This document shows, one piece after another, positions 61,601 to 63,664 of a stretch of DNA of 64,000 nucleotides. The translations under genes were made by a program, and so were the position numbers. The notes beneath the pieces were generated by a model. The model saw only the letters and a list, made by a program, of their open reading frames with translations, was not told the origin of the DNA and ran no database searches. The number at the start of each line of letters is the position of its first letter. The first letter of the stretch is position 1. Source of the DNA: Megalonaias nervosa (lineage: Eukaryota > Mollusca > Bivalvia > Unionida > Unionidae); NCBI GenBank assembly GCA_016617855.1, contig JAECUM010006657.1:43988-107987 (forward strand). Reading direction: 5' to 3'.

Positions 61601-63075
61601 GTTGAGTGGAATCGGCACAGTGTTAATAGTGATACTGATGTCAGTTGAGTGGAATATGTAATGAATGCAAAGGATTGCAGACATTCAGGTCTAGTGTGAT
61701 ATGAAAATAAAATTGTACATACAATATTGCATTAATATGAAATAGTATCCACTAAATATTCATGGCAGAAACATGTTACTGTGTATTTAAAAGGCAGAAT
61801 ATGAAATTATTGGTGTCTATGATAGGGTGGGGTGTGGGATAGGTACAGGATTATTAGCTTCTGTTTAGGTGGTATATATGTTGTAACTAGATATGTATTA
61901 GAGTTATGTCAGGTTCAGGTGAATATATCAAGAATGATTAAACAAATTTCTTGGTGTTACTGTTGAACAGGCTATAGTTTATAGGCATGTATCTCAGCGT
62001 CAAGAACAGTCAGTCTCTCATGCTTTTCTTCAAAAGTTTTTCTGGAAACTGTGTTTTTATTAACAGGACTATATCTTGATGGGAAGTGAAAATCTTTGAA
62101 GGAGTGTAATAACCACAATACACTTTCCTAAATAGGAGAGTATGTTCAACTAGTGATTCATAATGCACAAGCCAGCCACTGTGTATTTAAGCTTTATTGC
62201 TAGGTACAAGTCTAGTACCTTTGGAGTGGATTTTCATATCTGCAAACACACATGCATAAACAGGAAAGATTTTATATTTCTCCTTGTGAACATATAAAAT
62301 ACTAATTTGGGCATATCCACCTTCTGGAGTACTCACCCTGAGTAAAAGTAGGTGAAAATGACCTACTTTTTATGTTAACAGTGATTTTGTTCTAAGTTTT
62401 TATATTTTTCCCCTTGGCCCTGTCACTGTTGCATGTTCCATATTAATTTTGAGAGTACATTCACTTCAAGGATTGATATTTTTACATTTGACAGAATTCA
62501 GTGACAATAAAGTGGTTACATGCCATGATGCAGATTTTCTATCCCAGTTCAAAATTTGACTTACCTCATTTTTAAAATTGTTTCCTATGTCAAAACAAAT
62601 TATGCTAATGCGCCCACTTGTCTTTTGCCAGTCAAATGATACCTTAATTTCTTGTTTTAATGGTGAAATATAGGACCAGAGTGGTTTGTACCATGAATTA
62701 ACTTCTCTGGCCCACTCAGTAAATCAAATTTATGATCTTACACTGTGTACAGGGAATCTCATTTTTCATAACAGTAGGGAACATGTGATTTCTGGTGGGC
62801 TGGGCAGGGAGTTCCAATCCTCTTAAATTCATTTTTTGGTTTTATGCAATGGTATCTCCTTTAATACAGTGACTCTTATCATCATTTCAGTGTGGCCTGT
62901 GGCATTCAGTGCATATTGATGACCTAAGGGCACAAAGCAGTGACATGCCTACCATACAGGGCATGATAGGGGTATCCATAGCAACATTGATGGAGAGGGC
63001 AATTTCTAATCCAGCATCAGGAAATTTTGCCATGGAAACAGATAGGATGAGTCATCATGATGTTCCAAAGGAGTT
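1190..63075 (+). CDS. RNF213: RNF213-like (mysterin) giant AAA+ ATPase / E3 ligase gene, internal part, 23 exons
   Basis: The 23 exons listed separately below join in phase to an open frame of about 1,164 codons with no stop, and every intron has GT and AG ends. What the sequence shows: two AAA+ ATPase units in series (Walker A and B at residues about 49-56 and 117-123, then 429-436 and 501-506 of the joined frame), a GISNWALDPAKMNRG segment, and long stretches I recognise from vertebrate RNF213. Family knowledge: RNF213 is a cytosolic protein of more than 5,000 residues with six AAA-type units, of which the third and fourth keep ATPase residues, followed by a RING and an RZ finger. In vertebrates it is interferon-induced and acts in antimicrobial ubiquitylation and lipid-droplet biology. 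The N-terminal arm, RING and RZ finger must lie outside this window. No promoter, start or polyadenylation site is present. The call as RNF213 family is very secure; one-to-one orthology is not, because the family can be multicopy in invertebrates. Confidence 0.95.
1304..1470 (+). repeat. Tandem copies of the exon 1 splice-donor end
   Basis: The motif GAGGTTC, the last bases of exon 1, recurs at 1304 (real), 1364, 1408 (altered) and 1456, each followed by a TTTGAAnTT-type phrase. The copies at 1364 and 1456 have donor-like CAGGTAAAA and CAGGTAAGG. The unit is about 45-60 bp. Confidence 0.75.
1471..3103. other. Intron, no recognised element
   Basis: AT-rich sequence with no coding similarity that I recognise and no clear tandem repeat. 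Confidence 0.5.
3132..3392 (+). pseudogene. piggyBac-type transposase N-terminal relic
   Basis: An 86-codon ORF with an acidic N-terminus (DIDLRSVGSDIEFLS, GSDDEDSA) followed by W..DPHALQVTEFSKHVGPT and KEKDFVFKCF. An acidic leader, then F....GPT, then (D/K)(F)F..F is how PGBD/piggyBac transposases begin (DDE_Tnp_1_7). No catalytic Asp region follows and I see no terminal repeats, so this is a fragment. A similar but clearly different N-terminus lies at 24822-25331 on the other strand. Confidence 0.5.
3393..4265. other. Intron, no recognised element
   Basis: No coding or repeat structure that I can support, apart from short poly-T and AT-rich runs. Confidence 0.5.
4266..4386 (+). CDS. RNF213: RNF213-like exon 2: Walker A of first catalytic AAA unit
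   Basis: The acceptor is TTTTAG and the donor AAG|GTAAGT. It encodes CDIPVIIMGETGCGKTRLVKF; the canonical P-loop GETGCGKT lies at 4291-4314, with the nucleotide-binding Lys and Thr intact. This should be the ATP-binding loop of the third AAA unit of the RNF213 core, based on family knowledge. A second, damaged copy of the whole exon follows 33 bp downstream. Confidence 0.95.
4420..4538 (+). pseudogene. Decayed tandem copy of the Walker A exon
   Basis: This is a direct copy of exon 2 at a period of 154 bp; about 65 of the first 80 bases are identical, and some downstream intron is copied too. It keeps an AG acceptor (CTAG) and a perfect GTAAGT donor. It is 119 nt against 121 nt, so a 2 nt deletion in its last third shifts the frame. 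The P-loop reads GQTGCDKI instead of GETGCGKT: the Gly before the Lys is Asp and the Thr is Ile. The gap to the real exon is only 33 bp, too short to be spliced as an intron, so it could only replace exon 2, not follow it. It is most likely a dead exon. Confidence 0.85.
4539..5890. other. Intron, nothing distinctive
   Basis: No gene seen. It contains a 14-G run near 5698-5711 within a C/G-strand-biased patch and otherwise unremarkable AT-rich sequence. Confidence 0.5.
5896..5997. repeat. Compound microsatellite (TA)n-(CA)n-(CATA)n
   Basis: About 24 TA repeats, then a short CA run, then about nine CATA repeats. It is unstable sequence; the tyrosine-rich ORF on the minus strand is an artefact of it. 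Confidence 0.95.
6100..6441. repeat. Degenerate ~61 bp tandem repeat
   Basis: About 5.5 diverged copies of a unit with phrases 'gtgttaggctgatcc', 'attagagtatattctgggctgat' and 'ccaagctcaagtagaa'. It is intronic and non-coding. Confidence 0.8.
6686..6927 (+). CDS. RNF213: RNF213-like exon 3: Walker B of first catalytic AAA unit
   Basis: The acceptor is TTTTTAG and the donor AA|GTAAGA. It begins VHGGITNADIIKKVKEAEKL, followed by the Walker B block LFFDEAN (6791-6811), a NTTESIGLIKEILCD helix and a sensor-1-like segment ending VAACNPYRK. The Walker B Asp-Glu pair is intact, so ATP hydrolysis is expected. It is the longest exon in the window. Confidence 0.95.
6928..7677. repeat. Intron with (TA)n(CA)n microsatellite
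   Basis: The microsatellite is at 7355-7426: about 18 TA followed by about 17 CA with interruptions. The rest of this intron shows nothing. Confidence 0.85.
7678..7760 (+). CDS. RNF213: RNF213-like exon 4
   Basis: The acceptor is ATTATAG and the donor TTGG|GTAATT. It continues the AAA unit with HSEELIRRLEKAGLGYHV and ends in ADRLG, closely matching the segment after the sensor-1 strand in RNF213. It takes one base from the previous exon and leaves one base for the next; the following intron is 10 kb. Confidence 0.9.
8224..8412 (+). repeat. Dispersed repeat, copy 1
   Basis: About 190 bp matching the reverse complement of 49793-49980 at roughly 75% by eye. Shared phrases include 'gggggtttgaaggtaat', 'gtgttcatcacta/gcactcacta' and 'ggtgttcaaact'. 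No terminal repeat or coding potential is visible; it is probably an old transposon or SINE body. Confidence 0.7.
8413..9550. other. Intron, nothing recognised
   Basis: AT-rich; the overlapping short ORFs at 8838-9458 show no family features and no repeat structure. Confidence 0.5.
9561..9770 (+). repeat. DIRS left inverted terminal repeat
   Basis: It starts TTACCCAATCATAATACCTT and continues through 'aggagaactaccactacctc' and 'gctaaagggagc' to 'tatcccagtt'; each phrase reappears inverted at the right end. The match with the internal complementary region suggests the true end is about 10 bp further out, near 9551. Confidence 0.85.
10000..10600 (+). repeat. Direct duplication inside the DIRS 5' region
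   Basis: About 120 bp at 10000-10120 is repeated about 470 bp downstream (10470-10600): 'catgcaagtctct', 'aactcctttatatgtgtaattcc' against 'catgtctttatgct', 'aactccttatatatgtttaattcc'. The repeat is moderately diverged. Confidence 0.55.
10720..12030 (+). pseudogene. DIRS gag-like region, decayed
   Basis: Several overlapping short frames (to 113 codons) rich in Ser, Thr and His precede the RT. Position alone suggests the gag-like first ORF of the element; I recognise no motif. Confidence 0.35.
12114..13420 (+). pseudogene. DIRS reverse transcriptase-RNase H, broken
   Basis: Broken frames hold DIRS RT blocks: TLSPFIHAPWFPLETS and VGLDSAYLHVSIHKAPRMF (12434-12510), then YQFRALQLRLN after a stop, and YLDN at 12642-12653 in place of the catalytic YxDD. 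These are followed by LLINKEKSDLV and then an RNase H-like block (ERMAIMKAFHWGQEYL, LILSNNSIVVTYLQQQGG, CHIPGCHNALTNLLSQK at 13157-13408). In the RNase H the usual DN.T reads NNSI. The protein is not functional: stops, frameshifts and lost active-site Asp residues. Confidence 0.8.
13522..13835 (+). pseudogene. DIRS ORF segment after RNase H
   Basis: LDLTAWAVDAESLDWTNFS, then SPTPLIPKVIQKARES, LISLLQWKEFW; the DWT...Y.P..LIPKV..K....  pattern is the stretch that follows RNase H in DIRS polyproteins. It breaks off into stops before a recombinase can be recognised. Confidence 0.65.
15031..15130 (+). repeat. DIRS internal complementary region
   Basis: 15031-15057 repeats 'ttctcctaaggtattttgat'+'tgggtaa', the complement of the left end. 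15079-15130 ('tttttcctagtaaaatatgt' onward) is the complement of 15359-15405, the right end. In DIRS elements this region templates joining of the two ends in the circular intermediate. Confidence 0.8.
15170..15367 (+). repeat. DIRS right inverted terminal repeat
   Basis: Inverted copy of the left terminal repeat, ending AAGGTATTATGATTGGGTAA. A further stretch of about 38 bp, 15368-15405, matches the internal complementary region but not the left end, as expected for a DIRS right-end extension. Confidence 0.85.
15406..16807. other. Intron with (GT)n microsatellite
   Basis: A GT run of about 19 repeats is at 15911-15949. No gene or other element was recognised in the rest. Confidence 0.7.
16808..17688 (+). 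repeat. 44 bp minisatellite, ~20 copies
   Basis: The unit is 'tcactggtatgtgcataatt'+'gcctacaagaccatgcttcatttg'. Copies are nearly identical, with one short copy at about 17255. The unit is not a multiple of three, so the short ORFs over it are frame-rotating artefacts. Each unit contains TGGTATGTG, a fair match to a splice donor. It ends about 90 bp before exon 5. Confidence 0.95.
17778..17911 (+). CDS. RNF213: RNF213-like exon 5: small lid region of first AAA unit
   Basis: The acceptor is TTTTCAG and the donor TAT|GTAAGT. It encodes RVPMRRLVYRVQPLPQSLLP, then VWDFGQLN and YIRQMVIRY. The motif run VYRVQPLPQSLLPLVWDFG is strongly family-specific. It begins about 90 bp after a 44 bp minisatellite. 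Confidence 0.92.
18135..18227 (+). CDS. RNF213: RNF213-like exon 6
   Basis: The acceptor is TTTCCAG and the donor AAG|GTGAGC; it is phase 0 at both ends and 31 codons long. It reads INQGRLPDIPGSV, then SRILTASQDFMRKQK. The reading frame stays open for another 339 nt into the intron (to 18566), but the donor is good and the next exon fits the family, so splicing here is the expected outcome. Confidence 0.85.
18228..19830. other. Intron; frame open from exon 6 to 18566
   Basis: The frame of exon 6 stays open for 113 codons past the donor. After that the sequence is AT-rich, with irregular short repeats of 'catattacagt/atgttacaat' near 19120-19205. Confidence 0.5.
19831..20226. repeat. 47 bp minisatellite, 9 copies
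   Basis: The unit starts 'gaggcccatgaggtcacaca'+'tagctggtaatattcatgtg...'; starts fall at 19831, 19878, 19925, 19964 (short copy), 20011, 20058, 20104, 20151 and 20198. The minus-strand ORF here is a translation of the repeat. Confidence 0.95.
20541..20852 (-). mobile_element. tRNA-derived SINE (family A), copy 1
   Basis: On the minus strand it begins with a tRNA-like head (box A-like CTAAGTGGTTAGAGCA, box B-like GGTTTGAACCC), then a body shared with 25588-25823, and ends in an AC-rich microsatellite tail (GT on the + strand, 20541-20580). It is uninterrupted, so it serves as the empty-site reference for the second copy. Confidence 0.8.
20940..23520 (+). mobile_element. Non-LTR retrotransposon (LINE), degenerate
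   Basis: Blocks of a LINE polyprotein lie in changing frames. The end of an endonuclease domain has ISLSDHFTVF near 21395-21424. RT blocks include NNYRPISILP near 22250, VDFCKAFDLVDH (22462-22497) and GVPQGS (22631-22648). The thumb-like NRHKVWFKKNSLIINTEK follows, and a 3' block ends in GPLVQDIIPSNIRQAVS near 23405-23465. The segment that should carry the YADD active site is missing between GVPQGS and the thumb. Many stops are present. The pattern is of the Jockey/CR1 type, but I cannot fix the clade. Confidence 0.75.
23663..23706. repeat. (TA)n microsatellite
   Basis: About 21 TA repeats; a short ATT repeat follows at 23787-23805. Confidence 0.95.
24181..24381 (+). CDS. RNF213: RNF213-like exon 7 with acidic insert
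   Basis: The acceptor is TTTACACAG and the donor CAG|GTATTA. The first half, DECSFVSLRDVDRVLNVMSWF, is typical of the family (the SLRDVDRVL motif closes the AAA unit). The second half is an acidic, low-complexity tract rich in Asp, Glu and Ser (24292-24354) that is probably an exposed linker. An internal CAG|GTTTAT at 24372 could act as an alternative donor, dropping three codons. Confidence 0.9.
24514..25587 (-). mobile_element. piggyBac-type transposon, internally deleted
   Basis: A 1,074 bp element with perfect 13 bp terminal inverted repeats CCCTTTCATCACT / AGTGATGAAAGGG, flanked by the TTAA target duplication (24510-24513 and 25588-25591). It carries only the N-terminal part of a transposase on the minus strand. 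Near one end are subterminal palindromes of the type GACCGGTaaACCGGTC (25556-25572), and near the other two 'cactaagtaacttt' repeats. Confidence 0.88.
24822..25331 (-). pseudogene. piggyBac-type transposase, N-terminal fragment
   Basis: 169 codons with an acidic stretch (VGDSDHDKEDFEGFELEELY), then FSERVGPTQVLDGSRKALEY, FQIFYSDEVFGNIVRLTN and W.DLT. The F....GP, then F...F.(D)E(V/I)...IV..TN series is the start of the DDE_Tnp_1_7 domain of piggyBac transposases. It ends before any catalytic Asp, so the copy cannot move by itself. Confidence 0.75.
25827..27463. repeat. Intron with degenerate 'Ca. 170 bp' dispersed repeat
   Basis: 26940-27400 has about two diverged units with phrases 'ccatctgtccatccat', 'gggttcaaa..gtcaaggt', 'gactgaaag', 'tttctgcacaataac' and 'cagacctggac', shared with 46170-46430 and 56200-56830. 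A 19 bp poly-A lies near 26586. Nothing was seen in the rest. Confidence 0.6.
27464..27630 (+). CDS. RNF213: RNF213-like exon 8
   Basis: The acceptor is TTGTTTCAG and the donor CGG|GTAAAA. It encodes a helical linker: DDITRSLILALGVCYHACL, then a charged KKREEYREYI segment and a Pro-rich end, leading from the first to the second catalytic AAA unit. Confidence 0.9.
27631..29342. other. Intron, no recognised element
   Basis: AT-rich. A 169-codon ORF on the minus strand (28609-29118) is long for such sequence but has no recognisable domain, no clear codon bias and no context, so I do not call it a gene. Confidence 0.5.
29343..29565 (+). CDS. RNF213: RNF213-like exon 9: Walker A of second catalytic AAA unit
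   Basis: The acceptor is CTGTCACAG and the donor CAA|GTAAGT. It encodes LDKNIARNTALKENVFMM, TELRIPLFLVGKPG and the P-loop GKPGSSKS (29467-29490), followed by LAKTIVADAMQG. The Ser in place of Gly before the P-loop Lys is, from memory, also the family state in the fourth AAA unit of RNF213, so it does not by itself mean loss of activity. Confidence 0.95.
29566..30220. other. Intron, nothing recognised
   Basis: AT-rich sequence without repeats or coding similarity. Confidence 0.6.
30221..30454 (+). CDS. RNF213: RNF213-like exon 10: Walker B of second catalytic AAA unit
   Basis: The acceptor is CATTCCAG and the donor AAG|GTCAGT; 78 codons, phase 0. It contains SFQCSPLSTPDGIMGTF, then the Walker B strand VVVLDE (30335-30352) and EVGLAEDSPRMPLKTLHPLL, one of the most conserved blocks of RNF213. 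Both acidic residues of Walker B are present. Confidence 0.95.
30590..31130. repeat. Degenerate ~190 bp tandem repeat
   Basis: About three diverged units built from 'tctgacatccaatatggcc', 'gccatcttgaaa', 'catattgac..g.gattttca' and 'aagacttcttataatgc' type phrases. This is non-coding intron sequence. Confidence 0.65.
31190..31990 (+). mobile_element. LINE fragment: endonuclease end and linker
   Basis: In broken frames: SFTCNDFSWDVGNDPHGSDH (GSDHFP at 31346-31363), then W.EDACNNANRENKAVLK and, further on, a basic linker. (S)W.V..D.HGSDHFP is the conserved end of the apurinic-like endonuclease of LINEs. No RT domain remains and stops are frequent. Confidence 0.65.
32293..32402 (+). CDS. RNF213: RNF213-like exon 11: sensor-1/Arg segment of second AAA unit
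   Basis: The acceptor is AATTGCAG and the donor GA|GTAAGA. It begins VAFIGISNWALDPAKMNRG (Gly of GIS at 32305). The Asn of SNW sits at the sensor-1 position and the Arg of MNRG is the likely Arg-finger or sensor Arg; those roles are inferred from AAA+ architecture. Confidence 0.93.
32403..34761. repeat. Intron with ~165 bp direct duplication
   Basis: 33541-33690 and 33708-33860 are related: 'ggattatactatgt', 'gggttatggttggatta', 'aaagagcttaagcagcatta' against 'ggattacactatgt', 'ggattatggttggatta', 'aaagagctaaagtagcataa'. Nothing was seen in the rest. Confidence 0.6.
34762..34899 (+). CDS. RNF213: RNF213-like exon 12
   Basis: The acceptor is ATTTCCAG and the donor TACAG|GTACAG. It starts with GICSSD, has a Leu-rich helix (LIKPLAESYLQLFKKA) and ends EFYGLRDFYS; the FYGLRDFYSLIKM motif is completed by the next exon and is diagnostic for the family. 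Confidence 0.92.
35155..35250. repeat. Short tandem repeat, ~22 bp unit
   Basis: About four copies of 'tggtttcagctataaaca' with length variants, just before the DNA transposon. Confidence 0.7.
36017..36260 (-). mobile_element. tRNA-derived SINE (family B), nested copy
   Basis: On the minus strand it has a tRNA-like head (box A-like GTGGTCTAAAGCGC, box B GGGTTCGAGTC), then a body with 'ctgtccattatggatcac', and a 3' end GGCGTTAAGCCCTAC plus (CAA)n tail. It is flanked by an imperfect 13 bp target duplication, CCTTTTAAGTGTA / CCTTTTCAGTGTA (36004-36016, 36261-36273). A truncated relative lies at 50392. The GGCGTTAA..(CAA)n end resembles SINEs widespread in molluscs. Confidence 0.85.
36951..37019. 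mobile_element. 69 bp mini-element with perfect terminal inverted repeats
   Basis: GTCTGGTTCCC ... GGGAACCAGAC, 11 bp arms, both next to TA. It lies within the larger TA-flanked element. It may be a tiny TA-targeted MITE or part of the host element's internal structure. Confidence 0.5.
37573..37626. repeat. (ATT)n microsatellite
   Basis: About 17 ATT repeats in the intron before exon 13. Confidence 0.95.
37814..37976 (+). CDS. RNF213: RNF213-like exon 13
   Basis: The acceptor is TATTTCAG and the donor AAG|GTAAAA. It continues as LIKMIYSFCEKSKKVPTW, then HAIKRNFGGL and VDIFTKRLSTLV. It belongs to the next, catalytically inactive AAA-like unit of the RNF213 core (family knowledge). Confidence 0.92.
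37977..39199. other. Intron, nothing recognised
   Basis: AT-rich with no repeats or coding similarity seen; the next intron (39277-39581) is likewise plain. Confidence 0.6.
39200..39276 (+). CDS. RNF213: RNF213-like exon 14
   Basis: The acceptor is AATTTTCAG and the donor TG|GTAAGT; it is the shortest exon. It reads PQYSDPDCSPTGLIHACLF and ends KSQ plus two bases of a Cys codon. The SDPDCSP and LI..CLFD spacing fits RNF213. Confidence 0.87.
39582..39714 (+). CDS. RNF213: RNF213-like exon 15
   Basis: The acceptor is TATTGCAG and the donor CCCAG|GTAAAA. It encodes ESRYLLLLTENYGALTILQQ, then IIIFGSSFPSDQEYTQ; ESRYLLLLTEN and FGSSFP.DQEYTQ are near-identical family signatures. The final 15 nt (QEYTQ) plus donor are copied four times downstream in the intron. 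Confidence 0.95.
39700..39960 (+). repeat. Serial copies of the exon 15 donor end
   Basis: The 15 nt exon end CARGAGTATACCCAG recurs at 39700 (real), 39739 (altered), 39801, 39848 and 39940 (altered). The copies at 39801 and 39940 are followed by GTAAA(A/T), an apparently usable donor; the one at 39848 has GCAAAT. Spacers contain related phrases such as 'ttgctacatctttattat' and 'tttctacatttttagtat', so a longer unit was copied. Confidence 0.85.
40969..41107. repeat. 35 bp minisatellite, 4 copies
   Basis: The unit is 'ccattctcatggaagtgcct'+'ttggatgcctctacc'; the four copies diverge, the third most. Confidence 0.85.
41450..42240. mobile_element. Non-autonomous DNA transposon with CAGACCTGCCAAC ends
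   Basis: 13 bp perfect terminal inverted repeats, CAGACCTGCCAAC, enclose 791 bp, with weaker inverted similarity further in ('cttacgattttgccgtaagt', 'cgacgagtccgtctcagtaag'). CAG...CTG ends of this length suggest a hAT-type element, but the flanks do not show a clean 8 bp duplication. The internal ORFs (41854-42262) show no transposase motif. A GGGAACCAGACTAAC phrase inside (41631) also occurs in the mini-element at 36951. Confidence 0.65.
42848..42972. repeat. Inverted repeat (foldback), ~45 bp arms
   Basis: CAGCATCAGAAAATCT (42876-42891) pairs perfectly with AGATTTTCTGATGCTG (42927-42942); the outer parts 'ttgctagaa' and 'tctagcaa' pair as well. The loop is about 35 nt. Confidence 0.8.
42973..43566. 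other. Intron, nothing recognised
   Basis: No further element seen between the foldback and exon 16. The following intron, 43675-44268, also shows only AT-rich runs and a short (AAT)n near 44034. Confidence 0.5.
43567..43674 (+). CDS. RNF213: RNF213-like exon 16
   Basis: The acceptor is ATTACAG and the donor CAG|GTGAGT; 36 codons, phase 0. It encodes VCRNINRIKVCMETG, then VLLNLENLYESLYDALNQ, a very highly conserved RNF213 stretch. Confidence 0.95.
44269..44354 (+). CDS. RNF213: RNF213-like exon 17
   Basis: The acceptor is GGTTTCAG and the donor TTCAG|GTAAGG. It reads YYVYFGGDRYVDLGLGTHR, then VKCRVHKHF; the YVDLGLGTHRVKCRVH block is strongly family-specific. Confidence 0.95.
44924..45053. 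repeat. Long imperfect inverted repeat
   Basis: Arms of about 55-65 bp, 44924-44980 and 44984-45053, share 'atgatttaatatt', 'tatgaa..gag.t', 'taatgtc.agcttttgc' as inverted copies with almost no loop. It would form a cruciform or RNA hairpin and may be a foldback MITE. Confidence 0.75.
45054..47129. repeat. Intron with dispersed ~170 bp repeat unit
   Basis: 46170-46430 carries one or two units of the family also seen at 26940 and 56200 ('ccatccatccatctgt', 'tttccacacaataacttgag', 'tggtttctgca'). Nothing was recognised in the rest. Confidence 0.6.
47130..47318 (+). CDS. RNF213: RNF213-like exon 18
   Basis: The acceptor is TTTCACAG and the donor GTGAA|GTAAGT. It encodes LIVVAEKDVVYQKFPIPLIN, then RLEKHFLTV and a helical EQGELAKRLEKW segment. 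The motif EKDVVY..FPIPLINRLEKH is diagnostic. Confidence 0.95.
47340..47780. repeat. Degenerate ~170 bp tandem repeat
   Basis: Two diverged units share 'aatggatgaaa.ttgt..tat', 'agagggtgt.tg', 'tcttcaaggtcaaggtca' and 'tcttttaggtttc' type phrases. Non-coding. Confidence 0.6.
48003..48230 (+). mobile_element. tRNA-derived SINE-like sequence
   Basis: It opens GGGGAGCCATGGTAACTCAT with box A-like TTTGGTAGAGC, an anticodon-arm-like 'ttagtcttgtaatccaagg' and a degenerate box B, GGTTCATTATCC. A 3' non-tRNA part follows with 'taatttctaaaaaaggcaaa'. The lost box B and mismatched stems exclude a working tRNA gene. Confidence 0.55.
49081..49389. repeat. 31 bp minisatellite, 10 copies
   Basis: The unit is 'tattacacatcactgccttg'+'aatgagaatgt'. 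The first copies are nearly identical; later copies alternate 'cacatcactg' and 'cttgtcattg' variants. Confidence 0.95.
49793..49980 (-). repeat. Dispersed repeat, copy 2 (inverted)
   Basis: Reverse-complement relative of 8224-8412; see there. The two copies lie 41 kb apart in opposite orientation within the same gene. Confidence 0.7.
50392..50537 (+). mobile_element. tRNA-derived SINE (family B), 5'-truncated copy with 14 bp TSD
   Basis: It contains only the 3' half of the family ('gtagcttctcgtg', 'ggtggttctttccgggg', 'ccatgtatagcctatcgtg', 'atggcgttaagccc') and a (CAA)n tail. It is flanked by a perfect 14 bp target duplication, CTTATTTAGCTGGA (50378-50391 and 50538-50551). Truncation plus duplication indicates target-primed reverse transcription by a LINE. 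Confidence 0.92.
50552..51548. other. Intron, nothing recognised
   Basis: AT-rich sequence; only a short 'cagttctttagc/cagctccttagct' echo near 50575-50690. Confidence 0.5.
51549..52170 (+). repeat. 51 bp minisatellite, ~12 copies, open in one frame
   Basis: The unit is 'acagtgtcttctatggaagg'+'ttagtctaactgataaatatatgtccattat'. As it is a multiple of three, one + frame stays open for 198 codons (51575-52171) with a 17-residue repeat (SIIQCLLWKVSQTDKYM). It is not in phase with a gene exon by any recognised splice and I regard it as non-coding. It ends about 70 bp before exon 19. Confidence 0.93.
52243..52375 (+). CDS. RNF213: RNF213-like exon 19
   Basis: The acceptor is ATTTTGCAG and the donor AAG|GTAATT. 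It starts with a basic HGRGRRQRS stretch, then VGEVFIGYHADTYSAIIL (FIGYH.D is a family motif) and ends KPSKDK. It follows a 51 bp minisatellite by about 70 bp. Confidence 0.9.
52376..53860. other. Intron, nothing recognised
   Basis: AT-rich; no tandem or coding signal. Confidence 0.5.
53860..54520. repeat. Degenerate ~150 bp tandem repeat
   Basis: About four to five diverged units, each with a 'ccagcattcca.a.c.tcattta' phrase followed by '(g)ggagttatggcccctga'; anchor positions are about 53902, 54043, 54190, 54304 and 54460. Confidence 0.7.
54887..55090 (+). CDS. RNF213: RNF213-like exon 20
   Basis: The acceptor is TTGTACAG and the donor CAG|GTGTGT; 68 codons, phase 0. It encodes ILEESKKLLLWSATPEAVVRL, then EALRRIYWEEQTHNNLAEYL and MKKRDCFAQ; the ATP.AVVRL and H.N.LA(E/D)(Y/F)L pattern is that of RNF213. 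Confidence 0.93.
55540..55960. repeat. Degenerate repeat region
   Basis: Repeated phrases 'ttggattgccatgaaa', 'atcacctgaagatgagcat', 'attg.caa.tcactttg' and 'gttattgtc.attttt', continuing weakly to 56170; irregular units of about 120-150 bp, with a perfect short duplication near 55876-55920. Confidence 0.65.
56200..56830. repeat. Dispersed ~170 bp repeat, several units
   Basis: Units hold 'tattgatttggggt(c/t)aaaggtca', 'gactgaaag', 'tttcca.acaataac' and 'cagacctggatcatttg'. The same family as at 26940-27400 and 46170-46430. Confidence 0.7.
56988..57124 (+). CDS. RNF213: RNF213-like exon 21
   Basis: The acceptor is GTATTAAAG, a weaker AAG type with few pyrimidines beside it, and the donor AAG|GTAGTA is also weak. 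Reading VTTHSKLLSPSDKEDIS and SLEALQSFDTEQQFSRKIR, it matches the family (VTTHS.LLS and L..FDTE). It has the weakest splice sites of the set but is in phase on both sides. Confidence 0.88.
57370..58030. repeat. Degenerate ~180 bp tandem repeat, ~4 units
   Basis: Each unit has 'gatgccaatccaccatcaaatatggg', 'accattgctaaaaat', 'acttctcaaaaac' and 'agatttgacagaaggcatc.tggcatgaaggg' type phrases. Related copies occur at 220-640, 860-930 and 54680-54800. Confidence 0.75.
58617..60365. repeat. Two diverged ~900 bp direct copies
   Basis: 58660-59440 and about 59610-60350 run in parallel: an A-rich 'aaatgcagaatgaatg' block, 'gaatgcat..atgaatagattt', 'ccatgaaatt', 'gatgatgcatcatcagtagatgtatttatac' against 'gatgtgatgacatcaccagtagtgtatctttac', and an end phrase 'ttcatggtctg/ttttagggtctg'. 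No coding frame is seen. Confidence 0.6.
60415..60622 (+). CDS. RNF213: RNF213-like exon 22
   Basis: The acceptor is CTGATCCAG and the donor CAA|GTAAGT. It encodes SFLESDLEEELLLVIQCDSG, then NASLVACARYCILDEHH and APCHVVFIIQLPRIAGGCFSG. The LL.V.QCD, NA.L...A.Y.I.(D/E)E and LPR.AGG.F.GFQ pattern is shared with RNF213. Confidence 0.95.
60716..61653 (+). repeat. 43 bp minisatellite, ~22 copies, with higher-order structure
   Basis: The unit is 'agtgatactgatgtcagttg'+'agtggaatcggcacagtgttaat'. A marker variant (ACTAATG..TAGAATCGGTACAG) recurs at 60931, 61146 and 61361, exactly 215 bp (five units) apart. The runs 60845-61103 and 61275-61533 match almost unit by unit at 430 bp. One truncated 15 bp unit is at about 61533. 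The array begins about 95 bp after exon 22. Confidence 0.95.
61654..62890. other. Intron, nothing recognised
   Basis: AT-rich, no repeat or coding signal before exon 23. Confidence 0.55.
62891..63075 (+). CDS. RNF213: RNF213-like exon 23, last in window
   Basis: The acceptor is ATCATTTCAG and the donor GAGTT|GTATGT. It begins CGLWHSVHIDDLRAQSSDMP (W.SVHIDDLR is a family signature) and ends ETDRMSHHDVPKEL. It leaves two bases of a codon to an exon beyond the window. Confidence 0.92.
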
Positions 63076-63664
63076 GTATGTATAGAAAGACTCTTCGTTT
63101 TCATATACAGTAGATTTTGTATTGATAGACCACCCCTTCTACCAAAAAATAATGGTCCTTCATGACATGTCTGAACACTGTATAATTGCTAAAAATCTGT
63201 TCATCGAGAACATGGTCTCTCAAAACAATGGTATCATAGCAGTGTTCTCTGGAGATAGGTTTTATGGCAATATTTTTCAAGTTTTAACTGTTTTGTATAA
63301 ATTAACATTGTCATTTTTATTTCTTTTGTCCTGGTAATTTGATGTCATATAATTTGCCCTTTGTTAGATAAAATGTATAATAATGTGATATTGTTATTCA
63401 TCCATCATTTCAGAACTCATATTTTTAACCCCTAGCCATACTTTTTATCCTATCATTCAAACTTAAATATCCTCTTTCATAGTATTCTTTCTATATAAAG
63501 CACAATTATGTTCTGTTACTGTGAACCAATTCAGGAAAAACAAAACGAAGTCTTTCTTCACTTGAAAACCAAAAGTGTAGATATATCTCAAGTTTTACAA
63601 AATAAAAGGTAAAAAAGTTTGTAAGATACCAGGTTTATTTTGTATCCTTAGCAACATTTTTAGC

